Source: Skeletonema tropicum
Lineage: Eukaryota; Bacillariophyta; Thalassiosirophyceae; Thalassiosirales; Thalassiosiraceae
Reading direction: 5' to 3'
Assembly (NCBI GenBank): GCA_037178625.1
Contig: CM074127.1
Span: forward strand, 4,960,001 to 5,024,000
Length of the DNA stretch: 64,000 nt
The notes under the pieces are model-generated. The model did no database searches and was not told the origin of the DNA. It saw only the letters and a list, made by a program, of their open reading frames with translations. Made by a program: the position numbers and the translations under genes. Below, piece after piece: positions 19,677 to 28,078 of the stretch (its first letter is position 1; every line of letters begins with the position of its first letter).

Positions 19677-19884
19677 TAGGAATAGGATGGCCTATTCCAT
19701 CAGGAATAGTCCACCCTATTCCATCGAACATAGGAATAGGATGGCCTATTCTCTCATTTCACGACTTTCAATTACATAGGAATAGGATGGCCTATTCCAT
19801 CAGGAATAGTCCACCCTATTCCATCGAACATAGGAATAGGATGGCCTATTCCATCAGGAATAGTCCACCCTATTCCATCGAAAA
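19677..19884 (+). repeat. Palindromic tandem repeats in the Helitron 5' leader
   Basis: Four copies of a ~54-bp unit, one interrupted. Each has the palindrome GGAATAGG-ATGG-CCTATTCC and a second weaker one, GGAATAG...CTATTCC. A related unit (CCACGCAAGAGATGTTGACC) occurs twice just upstream (about 19522 and 19619). They lie between the 5' end and the gene start. Confidence 0.8.
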
Positions 19885-20029
19885 CCTAAAATTATTACGT
19901 TGGACAACTTCATAATTTAAAAAAAAATACAATAGAGAACTCAATAAGTATTAGAGGGTACTATTTCTTCATTGAGGGAATAATAATTCACCCGAGAGTC
20001 AACTTTGTGTGTCAAGATAATCTTGGTGT

Positions 20030-23000
20030 ATGTACCTGATGTCGACAAGCTATCCAGAGGAGACTAATGGAGCCGGTCATACTGCAGAGCTTGTACAGCA
20101 ACGCAAGAATGCCTCTATCAGCCCAGAGGAGAGGGCAGCTCAAAGGGCTAAGGCCGCCGCTAGAGTAAAGCTTTACCGTCAACGCAAGCATGCCTCGATG
20201 AGCGCAGAGGAGAGGGCAGCTCAGAAGGCAAAGAAGGCCGCTGCAGACAAGATCTATCGTCAACGCAAGAATGCCTCGATGAGCGCAGAGGAGAGGGCAG
20301 CTCAGAAGGCAAAAAAAACCGCTGCGGTAAGGCTTTGCCGTCAACGCAAGATTGAGTCGATGAGCGCAGAGGAGAGGGCAGCTCAGAAGGCAAAAAAGAC
20401 CGCTGCGGCAAGGCTTTGCCGTCAACGCAAGATTGAGTCGATGAGCGCAGAGGAGAGGGCAGCTCAGAAGGCAAAAAAGACCGCTGCGGCAAGGCTTTAC
20501 CGTCAACGAACGAATGCGATGAGCGCAGAGGAGAGCATTGGAAAGAGTTGTGATTACGAGATCGTTGTTGACAGAACACATCCAGTCCAACAGGCACGCA
20601 ATCATGACCAAAAGAAAATAATGAGAGTCGATAGCAATCCAAATGCATTTCGCACTGCTGTCTGTGTACTATGCGATAGGCTAATAATTGGGTGTGAGGC
20701 TATCCACAAGATAACAGTTGATTCGCTTCGTTTTCAGAAAAATAGGATAAGCGTCAAATCCTATGAGGACTACCACCATGTCACGCTGAAAGATGAGCTT
20801 ATTTCACAGTATGAAATCAAAGGCCAAGAGCTCGAAGGCCTTCTGCTATCACCAAGAGCCAAGAAGACCAAGAACAAGAACGGATGTGTAGCATTTGAGG
20901 CATGCAGCCAATGTTACAGTGCGTGGCACAATGATAGCGATTCACCGCCCAAGTATGCCATCAGTAACGGCTTTGCCATCGGCCACATCCCCACGGATAT
21001 CATTGCCAATGAGGAAATCACAGAGCAGATGTGTTCGCTATTAGCTCCTGTCCGCCCTTTTGCCTACATATTCGCGTATACAGCTGGTGCTCACAAAGCT
21101 ATCCGTGGTCACTTTAGCTTTTTCGAGGTTGATCTTACCCATACTGGTTCTGTAATGAATCACTTCTTGACAACAGGTGCAAACCCGCTTGTTTATGTCG
21201 TGTTATGTGGACGAATGACTCCGAAACAGAAGGAAATAGTGAAAAAAAGAGCAAGGCTTGACACAGAGAAAATGATGGAAATATTAGAATGGTTCGTTAA
21301 TGAGTCTGGCCACCCAGGATATGAAGGAGTTACCGCACCATCACAGTGCCCTCAGCCCAACATTATCGTCGACGAAGAAACACCCAACAATACTGATCAA
21401 GAACATGATCCAGATCTAGAAGCAAAGTTTGCTGGAGCTTCGTTCCACTTCACCAGCATCCATGAGCCGCAAGATGATACAGGGGTTTACGAATCCAACC
21501 AGAAGTTTACCAAAGCTATGATTGATCGTACAATGCCAACACTTCTGGTCAATGGTAGCAAGTATGCAGATCTTAGAGAACTTCTTCTCGAGAATATTGC
21601 GCCACTGCAATTTCCTTTTGGTCAAGGGGGGCCAAAGGCAAAGCGGAGGACTCACATATCTCCGGTGGAATGCTATCGTTACTACTGCCGACTCTCGCTT
21701 CCTCAATTCATGAGGGGGGACTTTCTCCTCTTGCTGAACCACATGTTCAATCGGCAGCGCAGTTACGAGACAGCCGTGGTCACTTGCAAATCCAGTTTAT
21801 TCGGCCAGTCACTTGCGGAGAAGATGTCAAAACTCAAAATGAAAGACCTCGATCAGGCATTGTTTCAAAAACAAACCCGCCAAAGGGTAAATGGAACGGC
21901 TGGAGAATACATCAGGGCAGTGGAGGCAGCGTGCAAAACAGTCGGGTACACTGCTTTGAGTGCCAAACAAAATCGCCGCAAGCATTTCGCAATGGATAAC
22001 TACTTCGGAGGCCATTCCATTTTCTTAACTACGACTCCATGTGATGAATGCACCATCAGGGTCCAAGTCTTCGCCAACGCTGGCAAGGAGGTGGTGCTGC
22101 CAAATCTTGGTGTCTGGGATGACGAAGACCACTTGAAAGAATGTAGATTCAACTTTGAGCTGAGAAAGGAGACCAGACGTCTGTATCCAGGGGCATGTTC
22201 TCTTGTTTACCAGCATTTGATGCAGATTATTACAGAATGTTTGATAGGTTGGGACCCAAAGAAACAAACAGGGCGACTAGGCGTGTTCGGAGTACCAATA
22301 GCGTACTCAAGAACTGACGAAGAGCAAGGCAGGAAGACACTTCATAGTCACTGGCAAATATGGGTAAAAGACTTCAACAAAATTAGAGATGCTCTATTTC
22401 ATAGTGATGACAGAAAAAAGAAAGCCGCAAGGGATGCTCTCATATCATACATTGACAAAGTTGTCTGTGCCAGCTATGGGACTGATTTTGTTGTGACTCA
22501 CAATTGTGATGAAGATAGCCCTGTTACGATGCCTATGCACGAAATACTCCAGGAGGTAGAAGATAAGAATATCCTTCGCAAAGCACATCACCAGGATCAT
22601 TGCCTTGATGTTAAGGGCAAAGTATTGGAATGCAAACAGTGTGGGAAAACATTTTCGCCATCAGAGTGTATTAACATGGGTATTAGTCACTTACGTCAAC
22701 AAACACTTCAAGATCATGCAGATAGCAGTAAAGAAGACGCACCAGACTCTTCAACAAACATGAAAAAGGAATGGCTCGATCAAGCAGCGATTCGCTACCC
22801 TTTTGATTTTGAAGAGGAAGGAAGTCCTACTGAAGCGCTGAAACAACAACACATCATAATGGATGCGGACGGAGACGGAGATGGAGCCAACGAACAAGAA
22901 CAAGTAACTCATGAATGGCTACATGATAGAAACCTACGCAGGGACCTCCTGCATCTTGTTTTTGACGAGCATGATTATACACATCGGGGAACATGTTTCA

Positions 23001-26000
23001 AGGGTGGGAAAGCAGAATGCAGAGGGCATTTGCCAGAGATGGCAAGTGAAGATTCCATCATTTTCGACAATGAAGCAATAGCTGGCGTGAAAGAAGGCCT
23101 GAGAGACGATGATCATCGTAACACAAGCGACGCCAATGGGGTCAAGGTCATCCTTCATCACCATCTGAATGGTGAGGTAGAAGAAAAATCTCAGTATGCA
23201 ATCTTACCGAAAAGACAGAATGGCAGTCAGTTTCTCAACCAACACAGCTTGGCGATTTCAGATGTTATTGGAAGCAATACCAATGTAACACTGGGTGATT
23301 GGAGCCACTCCTATTACACCACGCTGTACAAGTCCAAAGACACACAATCCGAAGACAAGATGGCATACCGTCGAGTCCATGCCTCAATGGCCAGGAGGCT
23401 GTATAGAGCACATGAACACCAGCAACATAGAGATCGACATGAAAATGAGGAGAAGGAGGAGGAGAGAATGCAGAACCAGCCAGCAGAAGATGTCACAGCC
23501 ACAGCTCTAGCAGAAGGCAGCACAACCACAGACAAAGATGACGGCGAAGAGGAACATGCCTGCTTTGTTGAAGGACTCGGGAGAATAATTACCGGGGTGA
23601 ACGCATTTCTTTCCAGAGACGTTGTAAGCTCCACTATGGCCCACTTACTGATCTTCCAAGGGGGAGAAAGGTTCACTTACTCACATGATTTCGATCACAT
23701 TTCACTTCAAAACATGGAGAATGTACTAGAAGAGAAGGAAGGCATGCATTTCCGTTTGCGGAGGAATTGGAACGACGACACAAAGGAAACAATTGCATGG
23801 GCTGATTGCTCGACTTACGACTACATTCACAGGCCAACCGAGCTCAACAACTTGTGCCTTTACGAGTACACAATGTGGTACAAAAAGGAATACAAGAGCT
23901 TCAAGCAATTGAACGCCAGGAGCAAAAGCACTACTACCACATCCTACAAGTTTGCCGACCTCCACCAAGGTCAAAAATATTGCTACCTTACGAGACGAAC
24001 ACATCCAGTCATTCCCATCATATACATGGCCACAGACCTTTGCGACGTGAAGTCATTAGATGTGCTTGAGGATATCCCCAATAGTGGAACTGTGCAGCAC
24101 AGAGAAAGGTACGCAAAAACAGCAATGCTGCTATTCTATCCATTCAGCAAAGCAGAAGATTTGGTGAAGAATGGGACCTACTGGCAAAAGTTTGTTGATG
24201 TAGGAGGGACGAAAGAGTATAGTGAAGCGATCATCGACGACACACTTGGTTTGAATCCATTGTCAAAACAATTTTGGAACCGCGGTAGGATGATTCTGGA
24301 AAACATCGAAACGAGGCGCATGGCCGAAAAGGAAATGAAACGACCCAAAAGCAAGATCACATACTTGACGGACACTCCAAAGAGTACTGGGAAACGAAAG
24401 AGAGAAAACGTGGACAACGATGATGGATATGATATTGACATAAGTGACTTCTTTGATAATATGAATGACGAGGGTTTAAAGCAATTCCAAGCCTTAGAAT
24501 CACGGCCACTTGCTGACGCCGACCTCAGGTCTCATGCCAAGATAATGAAAAGAGCAAATGTTCGTGCATGTAGCGCTATCAAAACTCACGTTGATGACAA
24601 TGTGTCCGTACTTGCAACTGCAAACAAGCCATCGACATCAACCACAAATTCAGAGCACACTCAAAACAACGCTGACGCCAACAATCATCAACAGCAGCAG
24701 TCCGCATCCTACAATGTTCGTGTCCGATATGAGGACATCCTCACTTTCATTCAAGGATCTTTGCTTGTTAGTAGCAGTGATGAAGGTACCTTTGATAGAG
24801 ACATGGATGATGGAGATGAAGATGGAGATGAAGATGGAGAAGAACCTTCATCGTTAAAGTTAAGGCAGCAATGTCTCAAACAGATTCCCACCATGTACGA
24901 GATTGCAAGGGGCAAGAGCAGTAAGTACAACCTCGACAACAAACAATTTATTGCCTATCAAATAGTGTGTTGTACATTTCTGCTCCAGCTCGTCATGGAG
25001 GGAAATCACTATGATACCAAGCTTGGAGAATTGCTAGGAGCAACGCTCGGTCCCTTGGCGGAAAGCGTGCAACATACAAAAGACAGTCTAGTCCGGGATC
25101 TCAAAGCAAAGGGAGGAAAGGAGCACCTCGTTATGTTCATCACAGGTCCCGCTGGTTGTGGCAAGAGTACAACTATGGAAGCAGCCCAATACTACTGTCA
25201 CAGATTTTGCACTGCTATCGCAGCCGCCTTCAATGATTATACCTTCTACTTCACTGCAACGACTGGTTCAGCTGCAGCTCTCTTTGGAGGAACAACAATC
25301 CACAGCGCAGCCCACTTGAACAAAAGTAGGATCAATGATGAGATGAGGGCTATTTGGCGCGATGATGTGCGAATCCTCATTATTGATGAAATATCTTTTT
25401 TCAAGGCAAACGATGTCGTAAAACTTGACAAACAGCTGAAAAAGCTGACAGGCCGATATGACATGGTTTATGGGGGGGTTTCAATAGTCTTCTCTGGAGA
25501 CTTCCACCAACTGAAGCCAATCTGTGCAGAAGATGATGTCCTCTACTCAGACTCCGATGCAGCTTCAATTTGGGAGAATACTATCAACTGTGCCATCTTT
25601 CTTGATAATAGCCACAGATTCAAAGACGACCCCGAGTTTGGGGAAATACTCGCTAGAATGAGAATGGGGGAGGATACACGTGAAGATAGAGAGCTAATAA
25701 ACAAGCGCGTCGTCAGCACTAGTACTAGCTCCACTTCCACGCTAACATTGCCCGAACACGCACCTGACGCATGTTTTGCATGCTCTACCAACAAAGAACG
25801 AAATGGCGTCACGGCAGCATCATTCAAAATGCACATCGATGAATCGCATCCTACCATTGATGACGATAGCCCACCTCCTGATCACACTCTCATAATTGAG
25901 GCATCAGTATCTATATCCAAAACGACTGAGAATGAAAGCGGCAACAGCAAGAAGAGGAAACGAAGGCAGCGTAGAAAAGTTTCCGCGCATTTCCATGACA

Positions 26001-26692
26001 CTGTCATCACGCAGCTGGGAGATGATGACATAAGGTCAACCGAGTTTGCAGCAAAAGGAGCTAAAATCGAGCCTGCCCTACGCATCTACCCCGGATCCCA
26101 CCATATGTGCATAACGAATGAGGATCTTGACCAAGGGCGAGGCAACGGGACTCTTTGCAAGTGCTTGAAAATCAAACTTAGAAAGGATGGGCGGGAGAGG
26201 AGGTGGAAAAATTGGGATGGAAAGAAGGTATGGACTGTGTCGGTTGACGACGTGGAGTGGGTGGAGTTCGAGCATTACCCAACCACCGGCACCAAAGCAC
26301 GGACCTTCAAGCTCAAACCACAAGAATTCTCAGCCACAATCAAGTTCCCTCTGACTGAAACAATCAGTACAACCATCGGCAACGCCAAGGTCAAACAGGT
26401 TCCTGTCAACTCTAACATAGCAACAACAGGCCACAAGCTCCAGGGAATGTCCAAAGACATCCTCATCGTCAATGACTGGAATTATCGATGCGTGAACTGG
26501 GTCTACGTTGTCTTGTCGAGGGTGAGAACACTAGCTGGACTGTATCTGATGAAACCCTTAGACCTGGAACGCGGCTTCAATATTCCTCAAAATCTCATTC
26601 GCTTCGAGCAACGTTTGAAGGACACCAAAGAACGACCAGTTCTCGACATGTTGGGTTACCAATCAAATGCAGAGATCGATACAATGCAGTGA
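20030..26692 (+). CDS. Helitron Rep-helicase (HUH endonuclease + PIF1-type helicase)
   Basis: 2220 residues without interruption. Residues ~25-165 are five to six basic repeats of ~27 residues (RQRKNASMSAEERAAQKAK). The middle holds the Helitron N-type region and the Rep nuclease, with the metal-binding motif LHSHWQIWV (His772 and His774). Tyrosines follow at about 807 and 816 (ISYIDKVVCASYG), wider than the usual Y-x3-Y, so the catalytic pair is uncertain. Cys pairs (CKQC, CDEC) suggest zinc sites. The C-terminal helicase has the Walker A GPAGCGKST (about 1706), LIIDEIS (about 1782), FSGDFHQLKP and the late motif TGHKLQGMS...VVLSRVR. Together these nick, unwind and replicate the element by rolling circle. 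The two N-terminal Met codons (1 and 4) are alternative starts. Confidence 0.9.
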   Translation: MYLMSTSYPEETNGAGHTAELVQQRKNASISPEERAAQRAKAAARVKLYRQRKHASMSAEERAAQKAKKAAADKIYRQRKNASMSAEERAAQKAKKTAAVRLCRQRKIESMSAEERAAQKAKKTAAARLCRQRKIESMSAEERAAQKAKKTAAARLYRQRTNAMSAEESIGKSCDYEIVVDRTHPVQQARNHDQKKIMRVDSNPNAFRTAVCVLCDRLIIGCEAIHKITVDSLRFQKNRISVKSYEDYHHVTLKDELISQYEIKGQELEGLLLSPRAKKTKNKNGCVAFEACSQCYSAWHNDSDSPPKYAISNGFAIGHIPTDIIANEEITEQMCSLLAPVRPFAYIFAYTAGAHKAIRGHFSFFEVDLTHTGSVMNHFLTTGANPLVYVVLCGRMTPKQKEIVKKRARLDTEKMMEILEWFVNESGHPGYEGVTAPSQCPQPNIIVDEETPNNTDQEHDPDLEAKFAGASFHFTSIHEPQDDTGVYESNQKFTKAMIDRTMPTLLVNGSKYADLRELLLENIAPLQFPFGQGGPKAKRRTHISPVECYRYYCRLSLPQFMRGDFLLLLNHMFNRQRSYETAVVTCKSSLFGQSLAEKMSKLKMKDLDQALFQKQTRQRVNGTAGEYIRAVEAACKTVGYTALSAKQNRRKHFAMDNYFGGHSIFLTTTPCDECTIRVQVFANAGKEVVLPNLGVWDDEDHLKECRFNFELRKETRRLYPGACSLVYQHLMQIITECLIGWDPKKQTGRLGVFGVPIAYSRTDEEQGRKTLHSHWQIWVKDFNKIRDALFHSDDRKKKAARDALISYIDKVVCASYGTDFVVTHNCDEDSPVTMPMHEILQEVEDKNILRKAHHQDHCLDVKGKVLECKQCGKTFSPSECINMGISHLRQQTLQDHADSSKEDAPDSSTNMKKEWLDQAAIRYPFDFEEEGSPTEALKQQHIIMDADGDGDGANEQEQVTHEWLHDRNLRRDLLHLVFDEHDYTHRGTCFKGGKAECRGHLPEMASEDSIIFDNEAIAGVKEGLRDDDHRNTSDANGVKVILHHHLNGEVEEKSQYAILPKRQNGSQFLNQHSLAISDVIGSNTNVTLGDWSHSYYTTLYKSKDTQSEDKMAYRRVHASMARRLYRAHEHQQHRDRHENEEKEEERMQNQPAEDVTATALAEGSTTTDKDDGEEEHACFVEGLGRIITGVNAFLSRDVVSSTMAHLLIFQGGERFTYSHDFDHISLQNMENVLEEKEGMHFRLRRNWNDDTKETIAWADCSTYDYIHRPTELNNLCLYEYTMWYKKEYKSFKQLNARSKSTTTTSYKFADLHQGQKYCYLTRRTHPVIPIIYMATDLCDVKSLDVLEDIPNSGTVQHRERYAKTAMLLFYPFSKAEDLVKNGTYWQKFVDVGGTKEYSEAIIDDTLGLNPLSKQFWNRGRMILENIETRRMAEKEMKRPKSKITYLTDTPKSTGKRKRENVDNDDGYDIDISDFFDNMNDEGLKQFQALESRPLADADLRSHAKIMKRANVRACSAIKTHVDDNVSVLATANKPSTSTTNSEHTQNNADANNHQQQQSASYNVRVRYEDILTFIQGSLLVSSSDEGTFDRDMDDGDEDGDEDGEEPSSLKLRQQCLKQIPTMYEIARGKSSKYNLDNKQFIAYQIVCCTFLLQLVMEGNHYDTKLGELLGATLGPLAESVQHTKDSLVRDLKAKGGKEHLVMFITGPAGCGKSTTMEAAQYYCHRFCTAIAAAFNDYTFYFTATTGSAAALFGGTTIHSAAHLNKSRINDEMRAIWRDDVRILIIDEISFFKANDVVKLDKQLKKLTGRYDMVYGGVSIVFSGDFHQLKPICAEDDVLYSDSDAASIWENTINCAIFLDNSHRFKDDPEFGEILARMRMGEDTREDRELINKRVVSTSTSSTSTLTLPEHAPDACFACSTNKERNGVTAASFKMHIDESHPTIDDDSPPPDHTLIIEASVSISKTTENESGNSKKRKRRQRRKVSAHFHDTVITQLGDDDIRSTEFAAKGAKIEPALRIYPGSHHMCITNEDLDQGRGNGTLCKCLKIKLRKDGRERRWKNWDGKKVWTVSVDDVEWVEFEHYPTTGTKARTFKLKPQEFSATIKFPLTETISTTIGNAKVKQVPVNSNIATTGHKLQGMSKDILIVNDWNYRCVNWVYVVLSRVRTLAGLYLMKPLDLERGFNIPQNLIRFEQRLKDTKERPVLDMLGYQSNAEIDTMQ
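20096..20520 (+). repeat. 81-bp coding tandem repeat
   Basis: Five to six in-frame copies of an 81-bp unit containing GAGGAGAGGGCAGCTCA encode the basic N-terminal repeats of the Helitron protein. Adjacent copies in the 3' half are nearly identical, indicating recent copy-number change. The last unit is shortened. Confidence 0.85.
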
Positions 26693-27027
26693 AGAGTTTT
26701 ACTATTACTAGTAATCAGAAAGTTCATAAGGAGAAACTGCTCAGCAGATTGTAATTGTAATAAGAAAAAACAGGCTCTTACAAGCTCTGTGCTCTGTAAG
26801 GCAAAGAACAGTTCTTCACATGTTGGCATACTGCTTAGCACCAATCTCATAATCATATAATAACAACTAGAGAATACATTATACAGATGAACCTTTTGGA
26901 TCTACGAAAGCACCTACCCAAAAAACAAGTGCTCTATTATGCTCACTTTTATGCAGCAAGAGAATTTCGTGCAGCAAGAACAAAAGCACGAAAGCCGGGA
27001 GAAGCTTGCCCTGCCGCCGCACGCCAA
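26693..27027 (+). other. Helitron 3' non-coding end
   Basis: Mostly AT-rich up to about 26990, then a GC-rich terminal segment (GCTTGCCCTGCCGCCGCACGCC). The short open frame from 26887 crosses the element end into host sequence, so it is not a gene. Confidence 0.5.
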
Positions 27028-27158
27028 TATGATACTTGCAAACAGCATGTTAATCTTCGTTTTTGGACTTCTCAGCTTGAGCTTCGTCACTCGATGATGT
27101 AACCTTTTGTGAATCAACATTTGTAGGCAAGGCAGCAATACCCTCGTTACTGTTTGTA
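27028..27158 (-). pseudogene. Stray 3' end of the REEP/HVA22-like gene, copy 2
   Basis: Same fragment as at 15132-15263, in slightly longer form: it continues to the word CTGTTTGTAGAG, then joins GCGCATTCAACC, the left edge of the next unit. It is the right half of the host segment split by the Helitron; the left half is the 3' flank of Cys-rich copy 2. Confidence 0.8.
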
Positions 27159-27494
27159 GAGGCGCATTCAACCACCGAACTGTAAGTTATATGCGCATAC
27201 TTAGCGAGAGCGAGGCAAATCAGTGTTGGATAAGGTTGAAAACAAGCCGTAACCAAAAATCATTTTGCATCGACTGATGACGCGTGTCATGGGGTATACA
27301 TCGAAATGGAAGATCCAGTACTATTCCCATCAACAGTCGTCATATCTCGCACGTTTTCTTGATCTTGCTTTTGCTTGCTCATTTTTGGCTCACATTAGTG
27401 CTTTTGCCAATCAAGATTACCAACCATAATAATATCAGAATACATCAGCAAAGGGAAGAAGCACCTGCCCCCTTAGTACAACAGAACCATTACA
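27159..27494 (+). promoter_or_regulatory. Promoter of Cys-rich copy 3
   Basis: Collinear with the other Cys-rich promoters but more diverged: the block reads TGACGCGTGTCATGGGGTAT at 27278, then ATATCTCGCACGTTTTCTTGAT and TTACAATGAAAATC. No family exon lies upstream here; the unit starts right after the stray REEP 3' end. Confidence 0.5.
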
Positions 27495-27974
27495 ATGAAA
27501 ATCACCTCCGCTCTTCTTCTCATTTTTGTCGCCAGGGTAAGAGGCCAAGCAGAGTTTGGCGAATGCAAGGACTATGGCATCGACAGTGCTCATGAGTGCT
27601 TTGCAATGTGCAGGAGCCGTGCATTTCCGAGCCAAACGTATGAAGGTTCGTTTGGTGGTTATGATACGGATCCGCCTGGGATGCTTTGTCAATGCTGGAA
27701 CTATCCTGCTGGGTATAATGGCCCGTCTGAAGTCATTTTTACATGCAAAATCTTCGATGGGCCAAAAAATACAACTGAGGAATGCCCTTTTTTCATCAAC
27801 ACTTGGCCGCGGTGCCAAAGTTATTGTAAGGACCTGTCCAATAACTTCCATGTATCCTACAAGGGGTCTAGAGATGATATTACCCGGTGCACTTGCAACT
27901 ACGGGCCGAACCGCGAGAATCACTACACCTGCACCCGCAGCCGCGGAGAGAAATCGTACTTGCGTTCAAACTGA
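27495..27974 (+). CDS. Secreted protein with two six-Cys modules, copy 3
   Basis: 159 residues with signal peptide MKITSALLLIFVARVRG. Both modules keep the six Cys, but module 1 has a different spacer (SQTYEGSFGGYDTDPPG, then CQC) while module 2 is almost the same as in copy 1. The selection or conversion history of the two modules therefore differs. It has a sequon in the linker (NTT). Its stop is 104 bp from the convergent stop of the intact REEP-like gene. This is the arrangement that was copied into the other units, so this locus is likely ancestral. Confidence 0.75.
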   Translation: MKITSALLLIFVARVRGQAEFGECKDYGIDSAHECFAMCRSRAFPSQTYEGSFGGYDTDPPGMLCQCWNYPAGYNGPSEVIFTCKIFDGPKNTTEECPFFINTWPRCQSYCKDLSNNFHVSYKGSRDDITRCTCNYGPNRENHYTCTRSRGEKSYLRSN

Positions 27975-28078
27975 AAGGGAGGTTTTGGATGAAAAAGATA
28001 TATCATTCTCTCTTCAAGTAGCAACTTAGGAAATAACATTAGAATGAGATTATGAATATGATACTTGCAAACAGCATG

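Larger units (their letters stand above)
19416..27027 (+). mobile_element. Helitron, 7.6 kb, probably autonomous
   Basis: Boundaries are fixed by paralogous empty sites. The sequence GATTATGAATATGATACTT is continuous at about 15130 and 28049, but here it is split between GATTATGAA (ending 19415) and TATGATACTT (from 27028). The element thus begins TC and lies between host A and T, as Helitrons do. Its 3' end reads GCACGCCAA rather than the canonical CTRR. A 3-bp AAT target duplication (element 19417-27024) cannot be excluded. Near the 5' end is a perfect hairpin TCGACT-G-AGTCGA (19424-19436). CAAGCTTC at 19418-19425 is mirrored as GAAGCTTG at 27001-27008. One uninterrupted Rep-helicase gene fills most of it. 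Confidence 0.85.

Noticed and set aside
26887..27102. Open frame at the 3' end of the Helitron
   Set aside because: It crosses the element boundary at 27027 into the stray REEP fragment and is therefore accidental.
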